DNA from: Camelimonas abortus
GTDB lineage: Bacteria; Pseudomonadota; Alphaproteobacteria; Rhizobiales; Beijerinckiaceae
Assembly: GCF_042647165.1 (NCBI RefSeq)
Contig: NZ_JBHRUV010000002.1
Strand: one strand, 5' to 3'
Length of the DNA: 64,000 bases
Position numbers and translations under genes: made by a program
Part shown: positions 42,265-50,988 of the stretch, in pieces
Numbering within the stretch: the stretch's first letter is position 1
How the letters are laid out: each line of letters opens with the position of its first letter
The notes under the pieces: model-generated
Database searches by the model: none
Seen by the model: the letters and a program-made list of their open reading frames with translations, nothing else
What the model was told of the DNA's origin: nothing

Positions 42265-43452
42265 ATGGAGCCGGAACGTCTGCTTGTGACCTTCAACGCC
42301 GGGTCGTCTACGGTGAAGATCGGCCTGTTCGCGCGCGAGGGAGGAACGGCGCGGCGCATCGGCAAGGGCATGATCGACTTCCGCGACCGGCCGCTGCGCC
42401 TTGAGCTGACGGAAGGGCCGGACCATTTCGACATCGCTCTGGCGGCGGAGCCGGGCGAGGCGCTGGACGACGTGCTGGCCGAGGCTTTCGGCCGCCTTTC
42501 CTGGCATTTCGACCTTGAGGCCGTCGCCGCCGTCGGCCACCGGGTGGTGCATGGCGGCGACCTGTTCGACGGGCCGGCGGTCATCAATGATGACACCCTG
42601 GGGAAGATGCGCGCCCTTGCGGCGCTGGCGCCGCTGCACCAGCCCCAGGCGCTGCGGCTGGTGGAGGCCATCGCCCGCATGCGGCCGCAGCTGCCGCAGA
42701 CCGCATCCTTCGACACCGCCTTCCACCGCTCCAATGCGGATCTGGTCCGGCGCTTCGCCCTGCCGCGGGCGCTGCATGACGCGGGCGTCAAGCGTTACGG
42801 CTTCCATGGCCTGTCCTGCGCCTCCATCGCCTCGGAGCTGGCGCGGCGGGCGCCGCGGCTGGCGGCCGGACGGGTGATCGTGGCGCACATGGGCTCGGGC
42901 GTGAGCCTGTGCGGCATGGAGGGCGGGCTGAGCCGCGACGTCAGCATGGGTTTCTCCACGCTGGACGGCGCGCCCATGGCCACCCGCTGCGGCGCGCTCG
43001 ACCCGGGCGTTCTGCTGCACCTGCTCCAGCAGAAAGGCATGTCCGCGGACACGCTGGCGGACCTGCTCTACCACCGCTCCGGCCTGCTCGGCGTCTCCGG
43101 CCTCAGCGGCGACACGCGCGAGCTGCTGCGCAGCGACCGGCCGGAAGCGCGCGAGGCGCTGGAGCTGTACGCGCTGCGCATCGCCGGGGAGGCGGCGCGC
43201 ATCGCCGCCACCCTCGGCGGGCTGGACGGCTTCGTGTTCACCGCCGGCGTCGGCGAGCACCAGCCCCAGGTGCGCGCCATGATCGCCGCCCGGCTGGAAT
43301 GGCTGGGGCTGAAGCTGGACGCCGCCGCCAACGCCGCCAACGCGCCGGTGATCAGCTCCCCCGGCAGCGCCGTGACCGCCATGGTCATTCCCACGGACGA
43401 GGAGCAGGTCATCGCCGACGACATCATGGGGGCGCTGGGCTGGCGCGGCTGA
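42265..43452 (+). CDS. ackA: Acetate kinase
   Basis: The 395-residue ASKHA-fold kinase interconverts acetyl-phosphate + ADP and acetate + ATP. Signatures are the N-terminal TFNAGSSTVKIG, GHRVVHGG, KRYGFHGLSC, the DVSMGFSTLDGAPMATRCG segment and FTAGVGEHQPQVR near the end. The ATG at 42265 is chosen for an AGGGGAGGG ribosome-binding site and the family N-terminus; the frame is open much further upstream. With the phosphoketolase at 34423-36813 it forms the Xfp-AckA route, which makes ATP from sugar phosphates without acetyl-CoA. No phosphotransacetylase gene is in the window. Confidence 0.96.
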   Translation: MEPERLLVTFNAGSSTVKIGLFAREGGTARRIGKGMIDFRDRPLRLELTEGPDHFDIALAAEPGEALDDVLAEAFGRLSWHFDLEAVAAVGHRVVHGGDLFDGPAVINDDTLGKMRALAALAPLHQPQALRLVEAIARMRPQLPQTASFDTAFHRSNADLVRRFALPRALHDAGVKRYGFHGLSCASIASELARRAPRLAAGRVIVAHMGSGVSLCGMEGGLSRDVSMGFSTLDGAPMATRCGALDPGVLLHLLQQKGMSADTLADLLYHRSGLLGVSGLSGDTRELLRSDRPEAREALELYALRIAGEAARIAATLGGLDGFVFTAGVGEHQPQVRAMIAARLEWLGLKLDAAANAANAPVISSPGSAVTAMVIPTDEEQVIADDIMGALGWRG

Positions 43453-43486
43453 GCGCCGGACGGCCGCCGGCGGGCGGACGCCCCGT

Positions 43487-44311
43487 TCAGGCCAGCTCCG
43501 CCAGAAAGCGTCGCCAGATCGCCTTGCCGCAGGCGTCATAGGCGGCCATTTCCCGGGCCAGGGCGTCAGGCGTCGCAGGGCCCGCCAGCTCCAGCGGCAG
43601 CAGCGGATCGCGCAGGATCTCGCGGATGGCCCGGCGCCCGGTCAGCAGCGTCTCCACCGCCGCCGGCGCGCCTTCCCCCAGCTGCGCCCGCGAGCGGCGC
43701 AGGGCCGCGGTCATGGCCGCATGGCCCGCCGCCAGCGCCTGCACGTCCCACAGCGTCGCGAAGCGCGCCGCATGGGCCGGCGCCACGTGATCCATCCGGA
43801 ACACCGCCATGGACGGCGCCGCGCCGAACGCCGCCAGCTCCGCCGCCACGGCCGGCGCGCCGCCGTCCAGGTTGTCCGGCCGCAGCCACAGGCCGGTCTC
43901 GTCCTGGCGGAAGCCCAGAAACTCCAGCGCCCACTGCGTGCGCCGCCAGCGCGTGCGCGCCACCCGCGTCGGGCGGATCGCAGCCCCGATCCAGCCGCCG
44001 TCCCAGGCCACGCGGCGCTCCACATGGCGGCGCCACACCGCGGCGCGGGCGCGGATCGGGTCGCCCTGCGCGCCGGCGGCGTAAACGCCGCGCGCCACCG
44101 CCCGCAGCCGCCCCTCGGCGCGCAGACGGGCGAGGGCGGTGCGCATCGCCTCCCTGCTCAGGCCGAAGGCGGCGCCCACCGCGTTAAGCTGCCGCGAGGT
44201 CAGCGTGTCATGCTCGCCCGTGGTGAACAGGTCCAGCAACAGCACGCGCGCGGAGATGGCCGCCTTGTTGCCATAATTGACAATATCGGACAATTCCAGC
44301 AACTTTCCCAT
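43487..44311 (-). CDS. PaaX-family transcriptional regulator
   Basis: The 274-residue protein has the PaaX layout: an N-terminal winged helix (about 18-85, with SARVLLLDLFTTGEHDTLTSRQLNAVG and SREAMRTALARLRAEGRL), a central PaaX-type domain, and a C-terminal alpha-helical domain. PaaX proteins repress aromatic or acyl-CoA catabolic genes and are released by CoA thioesters. The ATG at 44311 gives the conserved N-terminus. It diverges from the acyl-CoA dehydrogenase gene across 101 bp, which is its likely target. There is no paa gene cluster nearby, so phenylacetate is not implied. It ends 34 bp from ackA, convergently. Confidence 0.85.
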   Translation of the reverse strand: MGKLLELSDIVNYGNKAAISARVLLLDLFTTGEHDTLTSRQLNAVGAAFGLSREAMRTALARLRAEGRLRAVARGVYAAGAQGDPIRARAAVWRRHVERRVAWDGGWIGAAIRPTRVARTRWRRTQWALEFLGFRQDETGLWLRPDNLDGGAPAVAAELAAFGAAPSMAVFRMDHVAPAHAARFATLWDVQALAAGHAAMTAALRRSRAQLGEGAPAAVETLLTGRRAIREILRDPLLPLELAGPATPDALAREMAAYDACGKAIWRRFLAELA

Positions 44312-44412
44312 GTTCCGGTCGCGGCGCCGCCGCGACCAAGCAATGACGCCGGCGGACGCGGGCGGCGCCTGCGGCGCCGCGACCACGCTGGCGCAGGTTC
44401 AGGGAGGATTAC

Positions 44413-46062
44413 ATGCCCGCCTTCGCTCCCCGCAACGTGCTGGCCACCCATGAGGTGACGAACCAGCCCGGCGAATTCGTCGACGTCAATCTCTACGCCA
44501 TCGACACGCCGCTGCGCGAGGCCGTGGCGCGCGAGGCGGGCGACTGGCTGCACGAACCGCTGATGCGGCTCGGCGCCGACGCCGGTTCCGAGCGGGTGCT
44601 GGAGCTGGGCGCCCAGGCCAACCGCTATCCGCCGGAGCTGGTCCAGTTCGACCGGTTCGGCCGCCGCATCGACGAGGCGCGCTTTCATCCCGCCTATCAC
44701 GAGCTGATGGCGCTGGCCATGGATCACGGCGTGCACGACCTGGCGTGGCGGGCGGACGGGCGCGGCCGGCACGTGGCCCACGCCGCCATGCTGGCGCTGT
44801 TCACCCAGGCGGAGGCCGGGGTGATGTGCCCCATGAACATGACCTACGCCGTGGTGCCGGCGCTGCGCCGCGACGAGGCGCTGACCCGGCCCTGGCTCGA
44901 GCGCATCATCGGCGGAACCTATGACCCGAAGCTGCGTCCGGTCCGCGACAAGCGCGGCGTCACCATGGGCATGGCCATGACCGAAAAGCAGGGCGGCTCG
45001 GACGTGCGCGCCAACGCCACCGGCGCCTTTCCGCTGGACGGCGGGCGCCGCTCCTTCCGCCTCGTCGGCCACAAGTGGTTCTGCTCGGCGCCGATGTGCG
45101 ACGGCTTCCTCACCCTCGCCTATACGGACCGTGGCCTCTCCTGTTTCCTGGTTCCGCGCATCACCGAGAACGGCGAGCGCAACGCCATCCATGTGATGCG
45201 GCTGAAAGACAAGCTGGGCAACAGGTCCAACGCCTCCAGCGAGATCGAGTATCACGACGCCTTCGCCTGGCTGCTCGGCGAGGAGGGGCGCGGCGTCAAC
45301 GTCATCATCGACATGGTGCACCACACCCGCCTCGGCACCATCGCCGGCACCACCGGCATGATGCACATGGCGCTGGCCCATGCCCTGCACCACACCCGCA
45401 ACCGCCGCGCCTTCCAGAAAAACCTGGCCGACCAGCCGGTGATGGCCACGGTGCTGGCCGATCTCGCCCTGGAGTATGAGGCGGCCGTGGCGCTGACCAT
45501 GCGCGTGGCCCGCGCCTTTGACGCAACGGAAGGGGAGGAGAGGGCCTTCGCGCGCCTCGCCGTGGCGGTGGCCAAATACTGGCTGACCAAGCGGAACTCC
45601 AATTTCGTCTATGAGTGCATGGAGTGTCACGGCGGCGCCGGCTATGTGGAGGAGAGCATCATGCCGCGCCTGTTCCGCGAGGCGCCGCTCAACGCCATCT
45701 GGGAGGGCTCGGGCAACGTCATCGCCCTGGACATCATGCGCACACTGGCGCGCGAACCGCTCGCGCTGGACGCCTTCGCCAGCGAGCTGGCCCGGGCGCG
45801 CGGCGCCGACGGCGCCTTCGACGCCGCCGCCGACGCCCTGCTGGCCGACCTGCGCGCCGGCTATCCGGAGCGCGACGCCCGCATCATGGCCGAGCGCATG
45901 GCGCTGCTGCTGCAGGCGGCGCTGCTGATGACCGGCGCTCCGAACGCCGTGGCGGACGCCTTCGTCGTAACGCGCGTGCGCGACCAGGCCGGGCGCACTT
46001 TCGGCACGTTGCCGAAGGGCGTGGACGAGAAGGCCATTCTCGCCCGCCACCCCACGGCGTGA
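44413..46062 (+). CDS. Acyl-CoA dehydrogenase, AidB-like
   Basis: The 549-residue flavoprotein has the length and features of AidB-type acyl-CoA dehydrogenases, which are isovaleryl-CoA dehydrogenase relatives linked in E. coli to alkylation resistance. Visible are the FAD/substrate segment GMAMTEKQGGSDVRANATGA, the FLVPRITENGERN strand, and CMECHGGAGYVEESIMPRLFREAPLNAIWEGSGN near the C-terminus. AidB proteins also bind DNA; here enzymatic and DNA-protective roles are both possible. AGGGAGG precedes the ATG. It is divergent from a PaaX-like regulator and 106 bp upstream of a phosphate symporter gene. Confidence 0.92.
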   Translation: MPAFAPRNVLATHEVTNQPGEFVDVNLYAIDTPLREAVAREAGDWLHEPLMRLGADAGSERVLELGAQANRYPPELVQFDRFGRRIDEARFHPAYHELMALAMDHGVHDLAWRADGRGRHVAHAAMLALFTQAEAGVMCPMNMTYAVVPALRRDEALTRPWLERIIGGTYDPKLRPVRDKRGVTMGMAMTEKQGGSDVRANATGAFPLDGGRRSFRLVGHKWFCSAPMCDGFLTLAYTDRGLSCFLVPRITENGERNAIHVMRLKDKLGNRSNASSEIEYHDAFAWLLGEEGRGVNVIIDMVHHTRLGTIAGTTGMMHMALAHALHHTRNRRAFQKNLADQPVMATVLADLALEYEAAVALTMRVARAFDATEGEERAFARLAVAVAKYWLTKRNSNFVYECMECHGGAGYVEESIMPRLFREAPLNAIWEGSGNVIALDIMRTLAREPLALDAFASELARARGADGAFDAAADALLADLRAGYPERDARIMAERMALLLQAALLMTGAPNAVADAFVVTRVRDQAGRTFGTLPKGVDEKAILARHPTA

Positions 46063-46168
46063 CGGCGGCGGGCCGCCGTTCCGGCGATGCGTCCGTGGTC
46101 GCGTCCCCCTGCGGGGACGGGGGCGATGCAGGCAAGGCGCCGCTCCGGCGGCGTGTCGCAGGGGGAAC

Positions 46169-47842
46169 ATGACTGACGCACTGGGCGCGCTGGCGCCGCT
46201 GCTGGGCGGCGTGGGGCTGTTTCTGCTTGGCATGGGGCAGATGACGGACGGGCTGCGGTTCGCGGGCGGCGAAACGCTGCGCGTGATCCTCGAGCGCTGG
46301 ACGCGCTCCGCGCCGCGTGCTTTCGCCGCCGGCTTCCTGGTCACCGGCGTCGTGCAGTCGTCGACCGCCACCACGGTGGCCACGGTCGGCATCGTCAACG
46401 CCGGCCTGCTCACCCTGCGCCAGGCGGTGTGGGTGGTGGCCGGCGCCAATCTCGGCACGACGCTGACCGGCTGGATCGTGGCGCTGGTCGGCCTGCGCGT
46501 CAGCGTCACGGCGGCCGCGCTGCCCGTGGTGGGCGTGGGCGCGCTGGCGCAGCTGCTGGCGCGGGAACGTTATCCGCGCCTCGCCGGCCTCGCCCGGGCG
46601 CTCGCCGGCTTCGGCCTGTTTTTCATGGGGCTGGACGTGTTGCAGGAGGCGTTCCGCGACGCGGCGCCAGGCGCGGCGACCTTCGGCCCCGTCGACGCCT
46701 CATGGCCTGCGCTTGGCCTGCTGGCGCTGGGCGGGCTGGCGCTGACGCTGCTCACCCAGTCGTCGGCGGCGTCGATCGCCATCGTGCTGTCGGCGGCCTC
46801 AACGGGGAGCATTGGCCTCGTTCCGGCGGCGGCGGTGATCATCGGCGTCAACGTCGGCACCACCTCCACCGCGGCGATGGCGGCCATCGGCGCCACGCCG
46901 CCGGCGCGCCGGGTGGCCGCCTCCCACGTCATCTTCAACGTCGTGGCCGCCGTCGTCGCTTTCGTCTTTCTGGAACCGTACCTGTGGGTGAGCGGCCGCA
47001 TCGCCAGCCTGATCGCCAGCCTGGCCGGCGAGGGCGATCCGGCGCCGCTCGCCCTCGCCGCGTTCCACACGCTGTTCAGCGCCGCCGGCGTGGCGCTGCT
47101 GGTGATTTATGGAAACTTTCTCGTCCGCTGGCTGGAGGGCCGCTTCCGCTCGGCGGGCGAGTCGGTCGGCTCCCCGCAATATCTCGACGACACGCTGCTG
47201 CCGGTGCCGGCGCTGGCGGCGCGCGGCCTGCTGCTGGAGGTGCGCCGCTATCTGGCGGAGGCGCTGGCGCACGCGCGCCGCGCCCTGTGCGAGGGGCGTT
47301 TTGACCGCGACGCAAGCCAGGGGTTGCGCCAGCTCGGCGGGCATATCCGCCAGTTCATCGGCGACCTGAGCGAAACCCCGATGCCGCAGGAGGTGAGCGC
47401 GGCGCTGCCGGACCTGATCCGCGCCACGCAGAACCTCGACGATTTCGTCGGCCTGGGCGCGCGCCTGCACGCCCGCGGCGCCCTGCCGGTGCGCCACGCC
47501 GGCCCCGGCTGGACGGCGCTGGGGGCGGCGGTGCTGGACTGCCTGTCCACGGACGTTGGGCCGGCGACGGACGCGGCCGGGCGCCTCGCAGTGGCGCGGC
47601 TGCGGCTGGACGACGCTTTCGACCGGCTGAAACAGACGCTGCTGGCCGAAGCGGCGGGCGGCCGCACGCCGATTTTCATGATGGAGGAGAAACTTTCTTC
47701 AGCCGAGGCCCTGCGCGACATGGGCTATCTCGCCCTGCGCGCCCGGCGCCGGGTGATGTCCTGCCACGCTGGCGACGGTGATGTCGGCGGGCAGGGGGAG
47801 GCGCATCCGGCGGAGCCGGCCCCTGCCGCCGCCGCCGGCTGA
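46169..47842 (+). CDS. Na/Pi-cotransporter family protein with PhoU-like C-terminal domain
   Basis: The 557-residue protein has two inverted membrane repeats of the NptA/YjbB family, each with the QSS signature (GVVQSSTATTVATVG and LTQSSAASIAIVLSA) and a following GxNxGTT loop (GANLGTTLTG, GVNVGTTSTA). Residues about 360-530 form a helical PhoU-like domain. The family exports or imports inorganic phosphate with sodium. GGGGGAAC precedes the ATG. It follows the AidB-like gene by 106 bp and may be co-transcribed. Confidence 0.92.
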   Translation: MTDALGALAPLLGGVGLFLLGMGQMTDGLRFAGGETLRVILERWTRSAPRAFAAGFLVTGVVQSSTATTVATVGIVNAGLLTLRQAVWVVAGANLGTTLTGWIVALVGLRVSVTAAALPVVGVGALAQLLARERYPRLAGLARALAGFGLFFMGLDVLQEAFRDAAPGAATFGPVDASWPALGLLALGGLALTLLTQSSAASIAIVLSAASTGSIGLVPAAAVIIGVNVGTTSTAAMAAIGATPPARRVAASHVIFNVVAAVVAFVFLEPYLWVSGRIASLIASLAGEGDPAPLALAAFHTLFSAAGVALLVIYGNFLVRWLEGRFRSAGESVGSPQYLDDTLLPVPALAARGLLLEVRRYLAEALAHARRALCEGRFDRDASQGLRQLGGHIRQFIGDLSETPMPQEVSAALPDLIRATQNLDDFVGLGARLHARGALPVRHAGPGWTALGAAVLDCLSTDVGPATDAAGRLAVARLRLDDAFDRLKQTLLAEAAGGRTPIFMMEEKLSSAEALRDMGYLALRARRRVMSCHAGDGDVGGQGEAHPAEPAPAAAAG

Positions 47843-48309
47843 ACGGACCGTCACTGTCGGCTCCGGCGCCCGCAGGCGGCCGGCGCCCCTTCGGCGAAGG
47901 TCACGGGAACTGTCGAATATGCCTACGATGGCAAGCTGATCGTCACGGGCGCGAACCTGTGCTGGTGTTCTGGCGGGTTTGAGCTCACCTGCCGGACCGG
48001 GGAGACTGTCCGCGTCGCATTCATTGTCTGCGCCGCCGACAGGCAGGCGATTGCCTGGCGGGCGGTAACCAGGGCGCCAGCGGCTTCGACATCCGTGACA
48101 TCACGCTCGCCGCCATCAAGCGACGCTTTGCTGCGAGGGGGCCCGCGCGCCGGATGACCCGAGCTGGCGCCCGTTTGGGGCGACATGCGGCCGGGGACGG
48201 GTTTCTCACGCGCAAGGCGGAGCCTCCGTGGAAGGCGCGCAGGAGCATTGACGCCGGCGCGGGCAGGCGCGCGCCTCCCGGGCCGGGGCCCCGGCGCCGG
48301 ACGCGCCTG
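47843..48309. other. Intergenic region with possible decayed coding sequence
   Basis: This 467-bp gap has no acceptable gene. On the plus strand, however, 47882-48040 reads as coding-like peptide (VEYAYDGKLIVTGANLCWCS, then FELTCRTGETVRVAFIVCAA) without a start codon. A second frame from about 48066 reads GASGFDIRDITLAAIKRRFA before opening into noise. Codon use is less GC3-biased than in the neighbours. It may be the remnant of a small gene broken by frameshifts; no family was recognised. Confidence 0.3.
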
Positions 48310-49176
48310 TCAGTCGCGGAACACCACCGTCTTGCGGCCGTTGAGGAACACCCGGTCGTCCAGGTGCCAGGAGATCGCCCGCGCCAGCACCCGGCGCTCG
48401 ATGTCGCGGCCCTTGCGGATCAGGTCCTCCGGGCGGTCCTGATGCGTGATGTGCTCCACGTCCTGGGCGATGATCGGCCCCTCGTCGAGATCGCGCGTCA
48501 CGTAATGGGCCGTGGCGCCGATGATCTTCACGCCGCGGGCGTGCGCCTGGTGATAGGGCCGCGCGCCCTTGAAGCCGGGCAGGAACGAATGGTGGATGTT
48601 GATGCAGCGGCCCGCCAGCTCGTCCGCCAGCTCCGGCGACAGGATCTGCATGTACCGCGCCAGCACCACCAGCTCGGCCCCGGTGTCGGCGATGATCTGG
48701 CGGATGGCGTCCTCCTGCGCCGCCTTGGTCTCGGGCGTCACCGGCAGGTGGTGGAACGGGATCTCGCCGAAATCGGCGATGGCGTAGGTCTCGCGCGGGT
48801 GGTTGGAGATCACCCCGACCACATCCATGGGAATCTCGCCGATGCGCCAGCGGTACAGGAGGTCGGTGAGGCAGTGGTCGAATTTCGAGGCCAGCAGCAG
48901 CACCTTGCGGCGCACGCCGCGGTCGCGCACCGACCATTTCATGCCGAAGCGCGCCGCCGGCCCGGCGAAGGCGCTGCGCACTTCCTCGAGCCCGGCCTCG
49001 CCCACCACCACGTTGAAGGTCACGCGCATGAAAAAGACGCCGGTTTCGGTGTCGTCGAACTGGTTGGCGTCGAGAATGTTGCCGCCAAGCGCAAACAGCG
49101 TGTTGGCGACGGCCGCGACAATGCCCGGCTGGTTCGGGCAGGAGAGGGACAGGACGTACTGACGCGACGGCGACAT
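48310..49176 (-). CDS. purU: Formyltetrahydrofolate deformylase
   Basis: The 288-residue enzyme hydrolyses 10-formyl-THF to formate and THF, balancing one-carbon pools. It has an N-terminal ACT domain (about 1-85, YVLSLSCPNQPGIVAAVANT) and a C-terminal formyltransferase-fold domain with the catalytic Asn-His-Asp set in CINIHHSFLPGFKGARPYHQ and TRDLDEGPIIAQDVEHI. The residue after the catalytic Asn and the lack of a C-terminal tRNA-binding domain distinguish it from Fmt. The ribosome-binding site is weak. Formate from PurU and from the formamidase may share a downstream fate, but no formate dehydrogenase is in the window. Confidence 0.95.
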   Translation of the reverse strand: MSPSRQYVLSLSCPNQPGIVAAVANTLFALGGNILDANQFDDTETGVFFMRVTFNVVVGEAGLEEVRSAFAGPAARFGMKWSVRDRGVRRKVLLLASKFDHCLTDLLYRWRIGEIPMDVVGVISNHPRETYAIADFGEIPFHHLPVTPETKAAQEDAIRQIIADTGAELVVLARYMQILSPELADELAGRCINIHHSFLPGFKGARPYHQAHARGVKIIGATAHYVTRDLDEGPIIAQDVEHITHQDRPEDLIRKGRDIERRVLARAISWHLDDRVFLNGRKTVVFRD

Positions 49177-49558
49177 GGACTCAACTCACGGCTGGGCGCA
49201 TGTCCCGGCGCAAGGCGGCCCGGGGCCGCGCGCCGGAAAATGCGGAACATGACTGGCGCGACGGGCGGATCCCCACTGCGCAGGAGCGCGCGCCGGCCGG
49301 GGCCGGCGCCGGAACGTGACCGTGGTCCTAGCATCAACCGGCCGCCGCGCAAAACCGCGCGACGCCCGTGAGGCGCCGCCGCCAGGAGCCGGCGCGGTCA
49401 CAAGCCGGCGCGGCGCCGGGGCGGCGCCGCGCCCGGTTGTAATCCCCCGCCCGCGCCCTCCATATAGGAGAATCATCCGGCGACGGCGCGGCCTTTTCTG
49501 GAGCGCCCGTCCGCCGCAGGCGGACAGCTGTCCGCCCGGAAACGTCACGGAGGCAGCC
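49177..49558. promoter_or_regulatory. Divergent region between purU and the small secreted protein gene
   Basis: This 382-bp GC-rich interval has a possible sigma-70 promoter for the small secreted protein: TTGTAA (49437-49442) and CATATA (49461-49466), 18 bases apart. No riboswitch-like conserved structure was recognised upstream of purU. Confidence 0.3.
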
Positions 49559-49834
49559 ATGGGCATGCGAAAATTCACGCCGGCGATGCTGGTCGCCGCA
49601 GTTGCAGCCGGCCTGATGTCAGGCGGGGCCGCGTTCGCCGGTCCGGCCGGGGCAGGCTGGAGCGAGCCGCCCCCGCCGCGTTTCCGGCCTGATGACGTCC
49701 GCACTGGCCCGGTGCGCATGCCGGACGGCCGCATCTGCGAGCGCCTGTGCCCGCAGGACAACCTTCCGTGCGATCCCATCAACTTCAAGATCGCCGACGG
49801 CCGCTGCAACGGCCGCATGTGGTCGCCGCGCTGA
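49559..49834 (+). CDS. Small secreted protein with four cysteines, unknown function
   Basis: The 91-residue protein has a clear Sec signal peptide (MGMRKFTPAMLVAAVAAGL, cleavage after AFA near residue 27). The mature region is Pro-rich, of about 64 residues, with four cysteines spaced as CERLC, PCDP and RCNG, suggesting two disulfides in the periplasm or outside. A GGAGG ribosome-binding site lies 6 bases before the ATG, and a candidate promoter lies about 90 bp upstream. I do not recognise a family. It is convergent with the SDR gene across a terminator-like hairpin. Confidence 0.7.
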   Translation: MGMRKFTPAMLVAAVAAGLMSGGAAFAGPAGAGWSEPPPPRFRPDDVRTGPVRMPDGRICERLCPQDNLPCDPINFKIADGRCNGRMWSPR

Positions 49835-49870
49835 CCGGGCGGGCCGCGCCGGCGACGCCGCCCTGGAGGG

Positions 49871-49895
49871 AAAAGGCTCCCCCCGCGGGGCGCCT
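49871..49895 (-). terminator. Terminator of the SDR gene
   Basis: Arms AGGCTCCCC (49874-49882) and GGGGCGCCT (49887-49895), with one mismatch, lie just beyond the SDR stop. On the minus strand the hairpin runs into CTTTTCCC, giving a short U tract. It sits between two convergent genes. Confidence 0.6.
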
Positions 49896-49909
49896 CTCCT
49901 GTTCCGGCC

Positions 49910-50695
49910 TCAGCGGCTGTGCTGGCCGTCGTCCACGCGGATGCACGTGCCGGTGACGCACTCGGAGGCCGGCGACACCAGATAGAGCAGGGTGCTGTCC
50001 AGCTGGGCCGGATCGCCGAGCCGCTTGCGCGGATAGTGCTGCGAGATGTCGCCGACGCGCTGCAGCATGCCCTCCAGCATCTCCGAGCGGAAGGCGCCGG
50101 GGGCGATGGCGTTGACGTTGATGTTGAACTTCGCCCACTCCACCGCCAGCGTCTCGGTGATGCGCACCACCGCAGCCTTGGACACCGAATACAGGGCGGC
50201 GCCGTTGCCGTTGTATTCATAGGCGGCGGCCGAGGCGATATTGACGATGCGGCCTGGCTTGCCGGCGGCGATCAGCCGGCGGGCGAACTCGCAGGAGAGG
50301 ATGAACGGCGCCCGCACGTTGGTGTCGAGCACGTCGTCGATCAGCTGCACCGGCATCTTCACGGCGCGCTGGGCGTCCGGAATGCCCGCGTTGTTGACCA
50401 GGATGGTGACGAGGCCCAGGGCCTCCTCGGCCTTCTTCACCACCTCGAGCAGCTGGTCGGCGTCGCGCACGTCCAGCTGCAGCGGCAGCGCCTCGCCGCC
50501 GGCCGCGCGGATCTCCTCCGCCACCTTCTCCAGACGCTCGATGCGGCGGCCGGTGATGGCGACCCTGGCGCCGCAGGCGGCCAGCACCTTCGCAAACCGC
50601 AGGCCAAGACCCGAGGACGCGCCCGTCACCAGCGCGACCTGGCCGGCAAGGTCGTGGGACACATAGGGGAGCGGAAAGGCGGCGGGTTCGGACAT
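49910..50695 (-). CDS. Short-chain dehydrogenase/reductase (SDR)
   Basis: This 261-residue classical SDR has the cofactor loop TGASSGLG near residue 24, the structural NNAG motif, and the catalytic Ser-Tyr-Lys with YSVSK (IASAAAYEYNGNGAALYSVSK). The Arg residues after beta-2 (TGRRIERL) suggest NADP preference. The N-terminal leader of about 16 residues precedes the fold. AGGGAAA precedes the ATG. It is divergent from an acyl-CoA synthetase across 293 bp, which hints at oxidation or reduction of a 3-hydroxyacyl-CoA or alcohol, but the substrate is not identifiable. Confidence 0.92.
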   Translation of the reverse strand: MSEPAAFPLPYVSHDLAGQVALVTGASSGLGLRFAKVLAACGARVAITGRRIERLEKVAEEIRAAGGEALPLQLDVRDADQLLEVVKKAEEALGLVTILVNNAGIPDAQRAVKMPVQLIDDVLDTNVRAPFILSCEFARRLIAAGKPGRIVNIASAAAYEYNGNGAALYSVSKAAVVRITETLAVEWAKFNINVNAIAPGAFRSEMLEGMLQRVGDISQHYPRKRLGDPAQLDSTLLYLVSPASECVTGTCIRVDDGQHSR

Positions 50696-50988
50696 TGGCG
50701 TTTCCCTGATGCTTCGGGTCGGCGGAGCCGACGGTTACGGTTGCGCCTTGCTAGCAAAACTCCTGCTCCGGAACCAGCCGCATGCCGCATGTTTCACCTG
50801 CGTCCGCGAGGCGGGGCAGGGCGGGGCGGAGGGCGTCGCGCGGCATGGGCGCCGCCGGCGTCAATCCACGCGCCCACGGCGTCTTTTTTCCAATTGCGCG
50901 GGCGAGGCGCCTTCCGCTAATGCCTCGGACAGCGAAAAATCCGGTCGCCCTGTCGGGCGAGGACAATAATCTGGGGAGGCAACGGACG

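Noticed and set aside
44200..46509. 769-codon minus-strand open frame
   Set aside because: Antisense to the AidB-like gene; it only incidentally enters the PaaX frame region and has no domain of its own.
47923..48186. 87-codon minus-strand frame
   Set aside because: Ser/Pro-rich with no ribosome-binding site; the plus strand reads more like protein.
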